A stretch of DNA of 64,000 nucleotides from Lithodes maja (Eukaryota > Arthropoda > Malacostraca > Decapoda > Lithodidae), in contig JBAKBP010013191.1 in assembly GCA_037953745.1 (NCBI GenBank), positions 1-64,000 on the forward strand. Direction: 5' to 3'. Shown here piece by piece: positions 35,878 to 46,792 of this stretch; the stretch's first letter is position 1, and every line of letters starts with the position of its first letter. The position numbers and the translations under genes were made by a program. The notes below the pieces were generated by a model, which worked only from the letters and a program-made list of their open reading frames with translations, was not told where the DNA came from and did not search any database.

Positions 35878-36232
35878 TTAACCCCTTCAACACCCTTTTA
35901 CCTTTGATTCTGGCTTAAATTCGGCGATTTTATGTAGTTTAAGAAATACCTGTGTTGGCAAGATGGTATACTGAAATACCTGTGTTGTCAAGAGGGTATA
36001 CTGAAATACCTGTGTTGTCAAGAGGGTATACTGAAATACCTGTGTTGTCAAGAGGGTATACTGAAATACCTGTGTTGTCAAGAGGGTATACTGAAATACC
36101 TGTGTTGTCAAGAGGGTATACTGAAATCATATTTACCCATCAAAGTCGTAGGGGTAGATTATAAACTAAATAAAATCGTCTAATAGTAACCAGGATATGA
36201 TGAAAATTACGTAAGGGTGGTGAAGGGGTTAA
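35878..36232. mobile_element. TTAA-bounded MITE carrying a minisatellite
   Basis: The ends are inverted repeats: TTAACCCCTTCAACACCC at 35878 and its near reverse complement GGGTGGTGAAGGGGTTAA at 36215-36232. TTAA is present at both borders, as in piggyBac target duplications. There is no coding capacity. The core near the right end (AACTAAATAAAATCGTCTAA) is shared with neighbouring fragments at 34803 and 35047. Confidence 0.65.
35941..36120 (+). repeat. 30-bp minisatellite, six units
   Basis: Six head-to-tail copies of a 30-bp unit (CTGAAATACCTGTGTTGTCA plus AGAGGGTATA). The first copy is diverged and the rest are essentially identical. There are no unique spacers, so it is not a CRISPR array. 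The open frames across it in both directions are by-products of a 30-bp (10-codon) period. Confidence 0.92.
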
Positions 36233-36886
36233 CCAGTCACGGTACGTAATTATGAAACACGATCAGGATCAGAGATGCATGGGGAAGGATGGACAGGAAT
36301 AACAACGAGAGGCTATAAACTTTAGATAAGTGAATTTCATAATGGCATAACATCATGACGAGTTTGATATGCATGATGGATTGATTGTATCCAATATTAA
36401 TGATCTGGGCAAAGGTGGTGACGCTGGTGTGATAGGTTGGTGTTGCTGTTGTTGTTCCCTAGACTGCCAGGCCGAACAGTTCCGAGTCTCTGAGGAAGGT
36501 CAAAGCCGGAAACGAGCGTTCCAACAAAGCCCTTGGGCGGCTGCCCAACCCCGAAAGGGGTTGAAATAGGGGAGCTATCCCCCCGCCAAAGGCGGCTTTC
36601 TAGGGCCTTTCCTAGCTGATGCTGAAAGGATTGGGTTCTAGTCATGTGGTGATGGGCTGGTCTATCAGAGTGAGAACTGAGCGATCTCTGCCATACCCAT
36701 AGCTTAATTACTCTCACTGTTCCTTTTACTTATATATTTTCTAGATCTCAAATGACGGTGTCTCTTCCATGGATTGACCTCCCAATCTACCAAGATTGGA
36801 AGCCAAAGCGTCACATTTTTCCCTTGCCCTCAACTTTCTCTTCATTTTTACCCTAGTCTTCCAGTAACGATGTAAGGTGTAACTGT
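36233..36886. other. Intergenic DNA left of element D
   Basis: No supported gene. The short frames at 36369-36569 and on the opposite strand look spurious. No target duplication of D can be recognised at its end. Confidence 0.5.
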
Positions 36887-38697
36887 TGTGACGCACCCAG
36901 TGCGTAGCAACGCAACCTGATTGTACTCCTTGGTACTCCACTGTACCGTCACGGTGCGTGTACCGTGTACCATGCTGGCTGCTTATATTGAGTGTGACAA
37001 CGTATAACTATGTTCTTTGTATCTCTGCAAAGGTCTCGTCATTTGCTAACCAGTGGTGGGTTTTGTTTTAAGCCATGTCGAGACCTTCCATTTAATATGT
37101 AGTATCAATAGAGAAGTTGATAGATAAGACAGTGGGAATTCAGAGAGAGAGAGTGAGTTAGACTTCAGAGCGAGAGGGTAGCGGTGCGCCACGCTGCCGG
37201 GGGGGTGGTTGCCAGACGTATGGACCGGTTGGCAGCCCTGCGCTTATAGCTAGGTGCGACAGGGTTGGTAGTACATTGCCGCCTGCATATGCTGCCTGGG
37301 TTGCCCATGTTGTCGTACTGCACATTGCCTGGAGGCTCGCTGTGTGCTCTATGACCAGGTTGCCTAGAACCTTTGAGATTCTAACATCCCTTGCCCTCTC
37401 TCCCAATTTCTCACGGTTGCACTCTTTCTCTCTGACGACATTACTCTCATTTCATTCTTCTCTCTATTTAAATGCATACCCTTCCCTTGAGGTCCTAAAG
37501 GAGTTTCAGCACTCACCTCTCGTATTACTCTTAGGACAAGCATATATTTACATGTATTAGATTTAAGGGGTTAATGTGAACAGCGATCTTCTTGATGAGG
37601 ATAGTTGGTGAACGTTCTACATGTTCACGAGTTATATGCCCAGCTCATCATCCAATTTGTGACTAGACTAGTGCCATGTGTAAGAGCCCGACCATGCCCA
37701 GGAGTTGTCTGTAGAGGGGTGAGGACTTAGCCTTGATTTGCCTACCGAGCCAGGAGCGAGTGTAGTACCAGAGACTACAGCTCGCTCGTAGTGCCGGTAT
37801 AGTAGAGTAACGTAATTTATCTGTCCTTGTGTTCTCTGCAGTCTTTTCCTGGGTTCTCGCTTTCGGTGCTGGGACTCGTTGTTCCCGTGACTTGGCCTGC
37901 TAGCTAGAACACATGGGGATGATGAGTGGGTTATATCTTTATTTTACTATGCATTGCAGCTCTCTTTAAGTTTATGTATGTAACACTTTACAATACACAT
38001 TACTCACACACAAGACAAAACTATTAATACTTTCATGTATCAATTAACTGCACTGTCGTTTTGCTGCTGTGTCCGGAGTTCTGTTGCGTAGGGCGCATAC
38101 AGACTCAGAGGGGAGACAGAGTGAGAGAAGCGAAGTAGCCTATGCGGTAGTATGCTACCGGCGCAGTACTGTTGCCTGCAACCTTTTAGTTATTCCAAGT
38201 ATAGATTCATTATTACAATAAGTGACTACTATTTATGTTCCTTCCATGTGTATTATTAGGTATCTACTGGATCATGAACATCTTGTATGCTACATGCTAG
38301 TGCATGTTAGTAGGGGACAGTTATTCTAGTGCACGCGCTTTCAAGTAGGCGTGTACATTTGTCATTTAGCATTTCACTGTCATACCTTTAGCCTGCTTCT
38401 ATTTTACATTATTAGAGGCTTAATATTAACGTAGTTTCTTGAGTATTGCATTTCTTTAGTAATAACGTAACCTATAAATGTCTGAGGGAGTTTAGCCTCA
38501 TAGCCTACCCCTGTTGTACACTTTCGCCGAGTTAAGGTACCTCGTTACCATAGACGATAACTCTGTAGGGCGTTGGTGCTTTTGTTGTCTGGAGCATATA
38601 GTATTTGGGACTGGAATCGAGCGTGTCGTTGTCACATAAGCCATTTCTGTCCTACGATCAAGAATCCCGAATATGTATTGCCGATCCAGCCGTAACA
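36887..38697 (+). repeat. 5' LTR of D
   Basis: Starts TGTGACGCACCCAG and ends CCGTAACA. 1811 bp against 1798 bp for the 3' LTR. Differences cluster at about 36945-36975 and in a G-rich insert near 37183-37208 (absent at 44628), with scattered substitutions elsewhere, so the two LTRs are similar but clearly not identical. No protein gene is supported inside; small frames occur in both LTRs. Confidence 0.9.
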
Positions 38698-38967
38698 AAA
38701 TGGCGACCTTGCACAAGATTCAGTAGTATCCTATCACATGTTTTTTGGAGAACTATTCTATGCTACCTAGTAGAGCTGGCTAGAATTTTCTTGCATATTG
38801 GAGGAATTTTTATTGTGTCATTATTGTATTGGTGGACTTGCAGATTGTTTCGTTAGGGGTGTCTAGAGTAGAGTCATTCAAGCATCTTTAACATTTTGTG
38901 AGTCGAGACTGCAATTAGTAATAAGCACTTTTTTTTTTTTATGAACAGCAATTGTATAACCAGCACT
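38698..38967 (+). other. D leader and primer-binding site
   Basis: AAA then TGGCGACCTTGCACAAG (38701-38717) directly follows the LTR, equivalent to the primer-binding sites of A and B. A run of T precedes the ATG at 38941. Confidence 0.7.
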
Positions 38968-41900
38968 ATGTCTAATGACTCATCATTTACGGGGGAGGAT
39001 AACACGGTACAGCCTAGTAACCAGCAAGTACAACAGATGTTTGGGGAGGGGAGTGTTATAAGTGGAGAGAGGGATGCCCGGGCATTTTTGCAGACACCTT
39101 TGACCGAACAGCGCCTGCAGGCTATTGATTGTTACGGTCTTCGCTGTTTAGCCACGGTTTTGGGGCGGGACTGTCCTGACAGTTGGCCCAAGAAGAATTT
39201 GGTGGCATGTTTGTTGGGTGATGGCGATGGGGCGGTGGGTGGAGTGGGGTCTTGGGGGGTTCCCTCCAAGCCTCCATTCCACTCTACCCCTGAGCTGGGC
39301 CCTCAGCCAGCGAGTCTTAGCACGATGCAGCAGGAGGGTTCTCAAGGGCAAGCTGGCTTACCCGTAAACACGTCTCGGTGTGGATCCCCCATTTTGTGCT
39401 CTCCCCCCCCAGGCCTGTCTCCTGAGATGTTATTTCAGCTAGAACTAGCTAAGTTTAAGCTGCAGGAGACTCAGATACAACAGGCTAGTATAGAACGCAT
39501 AGAGGTTGCTAGAATCCAAGCCAATCAGGATGCAACCAGGTACCAGGCTGAAATGGATGTCGAGAAGTCTAGAGTAGAGACCACGGGGCGTCATCTCGGT
39601 GGTGGGCACTGGGTTACAGACTCACTTTCGCATTTAATTAAGTTAGTACCCGCATTTGATGAGACAGCAGTGACTGAGTTTTTTGCTCGTTTCGAAAAGA
39701 AGTGTCGTGAGTATGACTGGCCGGAGGTTAAATGGGCAGCATTAGTTTCATCACGTCTAGTGGGTAAGGGGTTGAAAGCCTACGATGCACTGTCACTGGA
39801 CGAGAGTGTAGTGTATGGACTGGTGAAGGAGGCTGTGCTCCGGGCCTACGAACTGCAACCCGAAACTTATAGATTGAAGTTCCGTGGCGTGAATAAGAAG
39901 AGCGACGTCAGTTTTATGGAGCACGCACGGGACTTAACAGATGCATGTAATAACTGGTTTCGGTCCGAGCACGCAGAGTCGGCTGAGGAAATTAAGCAAC
40001 TTTTCTATCTGGAACAGTTTTACAAATGTACTGGAACCGATCTAACGCTGAACATTAAGGAAAAATGTCCCAAGACAGTAGAGGAGGCTGCCAAGATGGC
40101 AGACCTCAGATTATCATTGATTCGTGGTTGCGGTGCCACTCAGAGGGCTGAGTCAGGGCAGAAGGGGCGCTATACCCCACCCACCAGAGTTTTCGATAAT
40201 AACAAATCCTATGACACACATAACCACACTAAATGCATTGCACCTAATAACACCTACAAACACAAGCCTCTCCCGTTTACTAAAGGTCAGGCCCCTTCTT
40301 CGCCCGCACAAGGGAAGAAGCCCATTGGGGATGTGAAATGTTACAAATGTCAGAAGCTAGGCCATTATTCACGTGAGTGCCCTAGTAACACTCCCGCTAA
40401 GCCGGTGTCATTGGTTCACAGTATCGGTGTGTCTCTGAAGGCTGCAGCAACTGCCCGGGGTAGGTTGTCAGCAGCTGAGGCACACGCGGTAAAGAAGCGT
40501 ACGGAAGGCTCGACACCTGTCCGGGACACTTTCTGTAGCCATCGGGGGCACGGGTTTGTGAGCTGGGGGAGTGAACTACGGAGGGTTGACTTGCTGAGGG
40601 ATACGGGGGCTTCGCAAACTTTGTTGAGGAACTTCACAGGGAAACCGATAAATGCGGCCAGAGTTGTTGTGGTGCAGGGTATAAATGCTACGAGGTCATA
40701 CCCACTTGTGAGGTTGGAGTTGAGAGTGGGAGAGGTGTGCAGGGAGCTGGATGTAGGGATCGTTGAGTGTTTGCCAGTTGAGGGCGTCGACCTTCTTCTC
40801 GGCAACGACTTTGCGGTGCCCACTTCCGGGACTCCACCCTTAGTCGTTGCCGAGAGGGCGGCCGACGTGGATGGTGAGAATCGGGAATGGGTTGGGAGGT
40901 GCCAACAGGATGAGATGGCCTGTGTGGTAACCCGATCTCGCTCTGCGGCTCCTGCACAGCCTAGCACTCAACCTCGGGGACAGTGGAGGAAGGATCAGGA
41001 GAAGGTTGCTAAGGGCAGGAAAAGGGACATTGATTCTGCTGCACTTCTCGGTGATTCGGTACTTGGACCTATAATAAACACGGGAGTTGACTCTGGCCCA
41101 GATATGGTGTGTAACAAGGCAGAGTTGGGTAAGACTTCGCGTGAGGCAAGAGCTGTAGCGAGAGCCACTAAGGCAGTAGAGCCTACTAGCCGGGGTAATG
41201 TCTTATTACAAAACCATCTTGATGCATTGACGCCCAGGGACATTAGTGAGCAGCAGCTGCAAGACGCTAGCCTAGCTCGTTATAGCAATGGTGCCATAGA
41301 GTTGGAGGAAGATGGGGATGCGAAGCCGGGAGATTTCTTTAGGCTCAACAGGATATTGTACCGCAGATTTCTAGACCCCAAATCGAAGTGGGAGGGCGGT
41401 GCGAGGGTAGTAGACCAGGTGGTTGTTCCAAATAAGTATAGAGAGTCCTTATTGTGTCTGGCGCATGATGTGCCGGTGGCGGGTCATTTGGGGGTAACAA
41501 AAACATTGGCGGCATTGGGCAGGTTTTTCTGGTGGCCTGGGGTCAAGGCTGATGTCTGTGCATGGGTGGCTGGGTGTGCGACCTGCCAGACAACGGGGAA
41601 GCCTAACCAGACAATCCCGAAGGCACCTTTGTTTCCCATACCTGTCACCGGGCCTCCGTTCAGCAAAGTTGTAGTAGATTTGGTTGGCCCTTTCCCGCCT
41701 ACTAGTAGTGGCAATAAATTCCTGTTGACAATCATGGATGTGGCTACGAGATACCCGGACGCATACCCCATGAGAAACGGCTCGGCAAAGGCAGTTGTTA
41801 AAAACTTATTATTGTTCTGTTCCCGTTATGGATTTCCACGTGAGGTGCAGTCAGACCAGGGGAGCAATTTTACATCCAAATTGTTCAAGCAAACCCTTCA

Positions 41901-44040
41901 GTTGCACGGTATATGTTCTGTAGTGTCGTCAGCCTACCATCCCGAGAGTCAGGGAGTCTTGGAGCGGTGGCACTCGACCCTGAAGAGTATGCTACGCTGT
42001 TACTGTGCAGAACATGACACTGATTGGGATTTGGGTCTGCCGTATGTTCTGTTCGCTGCACGTGAAGTCCCAGGAGAGAGCCTGGGGTTCAGTCCAAATC
42101 AACTAGTCTTTGGCCATAATGTGAGAGGACCTTTAAGTATGGTGAAAGAGATCTGGGAGGGCGAAGAGAAGCCGGTGTCTGTACTTAAATATATCCTTGA
42201 GAGCCGGGAGAGACTTATAGGTTGCATGGCAGCGGCAGGTAATAACTTGGTTAATGCACAGGCGGTCATGAAGCACCAGTATGACGCCAAGGTGAAGCTT
42301 CGGGAGTTTTCGGTGGGTCAGGAGGTAATGTTGCTTTTACCTTTGCCTGGACACCCACTTTCTGCCAAGTTTATTGGGCCGTATGTGGTGGCTAAGAAAC
42401 TGTCCGACCTTGATTATCTCGTTGCAACACCTGACCGTAGAAAAAAACATCAGTTATGTCATGTTAACCTCATGAAAGAGTATGTGAGACGCCCCTCAGA
42501 GCCTCTCACTGTCCCTGTGCTGGCCTGCAGCGGCCAGGGTGGAGAAGGAGGTGGGGACAGTCATGCTGCTGAGGAGGATAGCTGGGACTGTGTCATTTCC
42601 GCGGAACAGTGGGCGGGGAATACTGAACAAGAGGCTAGGCAAGCTGTAAGTCACCTGCCTGAGCACCAGGGTGCTGCTGTCCTAGGCCTGTTCAGGTCAT
42701 ACCCCTCTGTTTTCGCCGAACACCCAGGTCTCACTACTCAGGTAACGCACGACGTGGACGTCGGTGATAATGTGCCCTTCAAGTCAGTGCCCTACCGTGT
42801 GCCCCCGGTAAAGTTGCCAGCTTTACGGGAGGAGTTAAAGTACATGGTTGAGAGAGGGATGATCACTGAAGGTTATGTGAAGTGGACATCACCCGTCACG
42901 TTGCAGCCAAAACCTGACGGCAAGGTGCGGTTCTGCATAGATTTTCGTAGGCTAAATGGCTTGACCACTACCAACCCTTACCCTTTGCCTCGAGTTGACG
43001 ACAGCGTGGACAAGATAGGGAATGCAAAGTACCTTACTAAAATTGATCTTGTAAAAGGCTACTGGCAAGTACCCCTGTCGGACCGAGCTAAGCAAGTTTG
43101 TGGTTTTGTGGTAGATGGCAAGACCTACCAATGTAACGTAATGCCTTATGGGCTTAAGAACGCACCTGCCACGTTTCAGAACCTGATGAACGATATTTGT
43201 GACGAAATCCCTAACTGCACGGTCTACCTTGATGACGTGATAGTGTATGATGACAATTTTGAAAATCACCTAAGGCACTTAGAGACCCTGTTTGGGAAGT
43301 TGCACGATGCTGGGCTGGTGGTGAACCTGAGGAAGTGCGAGTTTGTAAAGGCTACTGTGCAGTATCTTGGCTTCGTGGTCGGGTTAGGCCGGGTGTGCCC
43401 CCCCCTGAGCAAGATACAGGCTATCAATATGTTTCCCAGGCCCACCACTAAGCGCCAGGTCATGCGGTTCCTAGGTATGATAGGCTATTATAGGCGCTTC
43501 ATCCGGGGATACTCTACTGTCTTAGCACCGTTAACTGATCTACTGTCGAAGTCAGTGAAGTTCTGTTGGGCTGCGGAGTGTCAGAGGGCTTTCGACCTAG
43601 TCAAGCACCTGCTGTGTACACATCCGATTTTGAGAGCCCCAGACTTCTCCAGGAGTTTTCAGCTGGCGACTGATGCCAGCGGTGTGGGTGCCGGGGCAGT
43701 GTTACTGCAGACTGATTCCGAGGGCTTGGAACACCCAGTGAGCTTCTTTTCTCGCAAGTTTAATTCGGCACAAAGGAATTACTCGACTATAGAGAAGGAG
43801 CTTCTTGCTATCGTTTTGTCGCTCAAACATTTCGAAGTTTATGTTCCAGCCTACGGCCCGGTAGTGACGATTTATACGGACCATCATCCCTTGAAATTCC
43901 TAAATCAGTTTCACAATCGGAATATGCGGTTGACCAGGTGGTCCCTAATGCTCCAAGAGTATAATCTCAACATTCAGCATATTGCCGGGAGTGAGAACGT
44001 GATAGCAGATTGTCTATCAAGGGTTGATGATCCAGGATAG
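38968..44040 (+). CDS. D Gag-Pol polyprotein: gag, protease, integrase, RT, RNase H
   Basis: Single uninterrupted frame of 1699 codons from 38941. The homologous start is Met10 (38968), which aligns with A, B and E. Residues numbered from 38941: CCHC knuckle 467-480; protease DTG 554-556; integrase zinc site His842, His849, Cys879, Cys882; catalytic Asp913, Asp972, Glu1008 (exact D,D-35-E spacing); GPY motif 1146-1148; RT with Asp1369 in TKIDL and YLDD 1429-1432; RNase H Asp1578, Glu1618 and Asp1647 (YTDHHPLK). There is no envelope gene. RT motifs are Ty3/gypsy-like, but integrase precedes RT. Gag and Pol are fused without a frameshift. All the residues I can check are intact, so this copy may be active and could supply enzymes to A and B. 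Confidence 0.92.
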   Translation: MSNDSSFTGEDNTVQPSNQQVQQMFGEGSVISGERDARAFLQTPLTEQRLQAIDCYGLRCLATVLGRDCPDSWPKKNLVACLLGDGDGAVGGVGSWGVPSKPPFHSTPELGPQPASLSTMQQEGSQGQAGLPVNTSRCGSPILCSPPPGLSPEMLFQLELAKFKLQETQIQQASIERIEVARIQANQDATRYQAEMDVEKSRVETTGRHLGGGHWVTDSLSHLIKLVPAFDETAVTEFFARFEKKCREYDWPEVKWAALVSSRLVGKGLKAYDALSLDESVVYGLVKEAVLRAYELQPETYRLKFRGVNKKSDVSFMEHARDLTDACNNWFRSEHAESAEEIKQLFYLEQFYKCTGTDLTLNIKEKCPKTVEEAAKMADLRLSLIRGCGATQRAESGQKGRYTPPTRVFDNNKSYDTHNHTKCIAPNNTYKHKPLPFTKGQAPSSPAQGKKPIGDVKCYKCQKLGHYSRECPSNTPAKPVSLVHSIGVSLKAAATARGRLSAAEAHAVKKRTEGSTPVRDTFCSHRGHGFVSWGSELRRVDLLRDTGASQTLLRNFTGKPINAARVVVVQGINATRSYPLVRLELRVGEVCRELDVGIVECLPVEGVDLLLGNDFAVPTSGTPPLVVAERAADVDGENREWVGRCQQDEMACVVTRSRSAAPAQPSTQPRGQWRKDQEKVAKGRKRDIDSAALLGDSVLGPIINTGVDSGPDMVCNKAELGKTSREARAVARATKAVEPTSRGNVLLQNHLDALTPRDISEQQLQDASLARYSNGAIELEEDGDAKPGDFFRLNRILYRRFLDPKSKWEGGARVVDQVVVPNKYRESLLCLAHDVPVAGHLGVTKTLAALGRFFWWPGVKADVCAWVAGCATCQTTGKPNQTIPKAPLFPIPVTGPPFSKVVVDLVGPFPPTSSGNKFLLTIMDVATRYPDAYPMRNGSAKAVVKNLLLFCSRYGFPREVQSDQGSNFTSKLFKQTLQLHGICSVVSSAYHPESQGVLERWHSTLKSMLRCYCAEHDTDWDLGLPYVLFAAREVPGESLGFSPNQLVFGHNVRGPLSMVKEIWEGEEKPVSVLKYILESRERLIGCMAAAGNNLVNAQAVMKHQYDAKVKLREFSVGQEVMLLLPLPGHPLSAKFIGPYVVAKKLSDLDYLVATPDRRKKHQLCHVNLMKEYVRRPSEPLTVPVLACSGQGGEGGGDSHAAEEDSWDCVISAEQWAGNTEQEARQAVSHLPEHQGAAVLGLFRSYPSVFAEHPGLTTQVTHDVDVGDNVPFKSVPYRVPPVKLPALREELKYMVERGMITEGYVKWTSPVTLQPKPDGKVRFCIDFRRLNGLTTTNPYPLPRVDDSVDKIGNAKYLTKIDLVKGYWQVPLSDRAKQVCGFVVDGKTYQCNVMPYGLKNAPATFQNLMNDICDEIPNCTVYLDDVIVYDDNFENHLRHLETLFGKLHDAGLVVNLRKCEFVKATVQYLGFVVGLGRVCPPLSKIQAINMFPRPTTKRQVMRFLGMIGYYRRFIRGYSTVLAPLTDLLSKSVKFCWAAECQRAFDLVKHLLCTHPILRAPDFSRSFQLATDASGVGAGAVLLQTDSEGLEHPVSFFSRKFNSAQRNYSTIEKELLAIVLSLKHFEVYVPAYGPVVTIYTDHHPLKFLNQFHNRNMRLTRWSLMLQEYNLNIQHIAGSENVIADCLSRVDDPG

Positions 44041-44321
44041 TCGTGCACGGTGTGTGGGTTGAGCAGGAGTAAAATTAGGCTATCATAACGCCGTCCAAAA
44101 AGATTATAAAACAATAAAATAAACGAGAAATTTTTTTTTTAGTTTTGTAAGTCTTTATTGTTGTCGCATGATGCATGCGATATTGTGTTTTATGTATAAT
44201 TCACACTTCAGTTGTTGTGCACCTTTTGCAATTAGTGGCAGCTAAGGGTAGCAGGTCGGTTGGTTGCCTGTCAGATTTTGATAATGCTTCTAAGGTCGAT
44301 TATCTAAAATCTTGGGGGGGC
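44041..44321 (+). other. D 3' untranslated region and polypurine tract
   Basis: About 265 bp with no gene (including AAACAATAAAATAAA and a T run near 44130), ending in the polypurine tract next to the 3' LTR. Confidence 0.7.
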
Positions 44322-46119
44322 TGTGACGCACCCAGTGCGTAGCAACGCAACCTGATTGTACTCCTTGGTACTCCACTGTACCGCCACTGTGTGGTACCGC
44401 TTTACCGCTGTACCGTGCTGGCTGCTTATATTGAGTGTGACAACGTATAACTATGTTCTTTGTATCTCTGCAAAGGTCTCGTCATTTGCTAACCAGTGGT
44501 GGGTTTTGTTTTAAGCCATGTCGAGACCTTCCATTTAATATGTAGTATCAATAGAGAAGTTGATAGATAAGACAATAGGAATTCAGAGAGAGAGAGTGAG
44601 TTAGACTTCAGAGCGAGAGGGTAGCAATGGTTGCCAGACGTATGGACCGGTTGGCAGCCCTGCGCTTATAGCTAGGTGCGACAGGGTTGGTAGTACATTG
44701 CCGCCTGCATATGCTGCCTGGGTTGCCCATGTTGTCGTACTGCACATTGCATGGAGGCTCGCTGTGTGTTCCATGATCAGGTTGCCTAGAACCTTTGAGA
44801 TTCTAACATCCCTTGCCCTCTCTCCCAATTTCTCACGGTTGCACTCTTTCTCTCTGACGACATTACTCTCATTTCATTCTTCTCTCTATTTAAATGCATA
44901 CCCTTCCCTTGAGGTCCTAAAGGAGTTTCAGCACTCACCTCTCGTATTACTCTTAGGACAAGCATATATTTACATGTATTAGATTTAAGGGGTTAATGTG
45001 AACAGCGATCTTCTTGATGAGGATAGTTGGTGAACGTTCTACATGTTCACGAGTTATATGCCCAGCTCATCATCCAATTTGTGACTAGACTAGTGCCATG
45101 TGTAAGAGCCCGACCATGCCCAGGAGTTGTCTGTAGAGGGGCGAGGACTTAGCCTTGATTTGCCTACCGAGCCAGGAGCGAGTGCAGTACCAGAGACTAC
45201 AGCTCGCTCGTAGTGCCGGTATAGTAGAGTAACGTAATTTATCTGTCCTTGTGTTCTCTGCAGTCTTTTCCTGGGTTCTCGCTTTCGGTGCTGGGACTCG
45301 TTGTTCCTGTGACTTGGCCTGCTAGCTAGAACACATGGGGATGATGAGTGGGTGATATCTTTATTTTACTATGCATTGCAGCTCTCTTTAAGTTTATGTA
45401 TGTAACACTTTACAATACACATTACTCACACACAAGACAACACTATTAATACTTTCATGTATCAATTAACTGCACTGTCGTTTTGCTGCTGTGTCCGGAG
45501 TTCTGTTGCGTAGGGCGCATACGGACTCAGAGGGGAGACAGAGTGAGAGAAGCGAAGTAGCCTATGCGGTAGTAGGCTACCGGCGCAGTACTGTTGCCTG
45601 CAACCTTTTAGTTATTCCAAGTATAGATTCATTCTTATAATAAGTGACTACTATTTATGTTCCTTCCATGTGTATTATTAGGTATCTACTGGGTCATGAA
45701 CATCTTGTATGCTACATGCTAGTGCATGTTAGTAGGGGACAGTTATTCTAGTGCACGCGCTTTCAAGTAGGCGTGTACATTTGTCATTTAGCATTTCACT
45801 GTCATACCTTTAGCCTGCTTCTATTCTACATTATTAGAGGCTTAATATTAACGTAGTTTCTTGAGTATTGCATTTCTTTAGTCATAACGTAACCTATAAA
45901 TGTCTGAGGGAGTTTAGCCTCATAGCCTACCCCTGTTGTACACTTTCGCCGAGTTAAGGTACCTCGTTACCATAGACGATAACTCTGTAGGGCGTTGGTG
46001 CTTTTGTTGTCTGGAGCATATAGTATTTGGGACTGGAATCGAGCGTGTCGTTGTCACATAAGCCATTTCTGTCCTACGATCAAGAATCCCGAATATGTAT
46101 TGCCGATCCAGCCGTAACA
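44322..46119 (+). repeat. 3' LTR of D
   Basis: Begins TGTGACGCACCCAG and ends CCGTAACA, matching the 5' LTR. At 46120 the sequence becomes ATATACTTTACAATTAAATA, which is the interior of the B-family LTR (compare 20044 and 26068). Confidence 0.9.
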
Positions 46120-46313
46120 ATATACTTTACAATTAAATATATAAAGCCTTGACATGGGCAAAAACAAAGAGCCTTTCTGGACTGCCCATGACACAAGCTT
46201 TCATATGAAATAAAGCACACTCTAATACATAAACTGTAGCCCCATCCACTGCCCTGGCGATCCTAGCGAGTCACTGTAGGACAAGCCATGCGGTTCTAAC
46301 GGAGTGGTTAACG
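46120..46313 (-). repeat. Remnant of B2 3' LTR
   Basis: About 190 bp matching the last part of the B1 LTRs (20044-20242), followed by the C-rich polypurine tract complement and the B 3' UTR. The remainder of this LTR is missing at the D border. Confidence 0.85.
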
Positions 46314-46792
46314 TCACCCCCCCCCCCAAGATTTTTCTCAGAGGCCCCAAGGCTCACAAAAATCTGATGGTTAGAACCCATGCTATATCTCCACTTCCCA
46401 TCACCCAGCGGCAGTAAAATATCTGGCACAGTTCTTCAACAAAACATTTTTTCAAAATTATAACCCTCCCAACACAATAGGTTAAATTATATGTAGTTAT
46501 GCTCCTCAAGAGCGAGCTTCTCTAGCCCAGCATTCTGAGAGGAGTGCAACTCAGAATTACTGCTATAACATACTGAAAAAATTCAACTATCAAAGAAAGT
46601 TTTGTATTTGATTTTTATGTTTTTAATTTGTTTATTTCGGCTGCACTATAGGGGCAAGCCTAGTTTTTTCTTCTATACCAAACGCTCAACTCCTGCTTTA
46701 CGACCCAATACGCTGGGCTACAACCGCGAGCCAACAAGCACCAAGCGCAAAATACTATTCAAACTAAAGCAGGAGGCTACCCGTGTGTCAAT

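Larger units (their letters stand above)
36887..46119 (+). mobile_element. Autonomous-type LTR retrotransposon D (Gmr1-like Ty3/gypsy)
   Basis: Two LTRs (36887-38697, 44322-46119) enclose a primer-binding site, one intact gag-pol frame and a polypurine tract (AAAATCTTGGGGGGG, 44306-44320). Integrase lies upstream of RT, the arrangement known in Gmr1-like elements and unlike typical Ty3/gypsy. The flanks do not show a target duplication: the left flank is AACTGT, while the right flank runs straight into the interior of a B-type LTR. The present right border therefore looks like a recombination joint or an insertion followed by deletion. Confidence 0.9.

Noticed and set aside
35941..36120. Regularly spaced direct repeats resembling a CRISPR array
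   Set aside because: The 30-bp units are contiguous with no unique spacers and lie in a eukaryotic MITE; this is a minisatellite.
35887..36164. Open frames across the minisatellite encoding repeated peptides
   Set aside because: A 30-bp period has no stop in several frames on both strands by construction; there is no other sign of a gene.
36887..46119. Endogenous retrovirus with an envelope gene
   Set aside because: No frame of suitable size or type lies between the RNase H stop at 44040 and the 3' LTR; the element is a retrotransposon without env.
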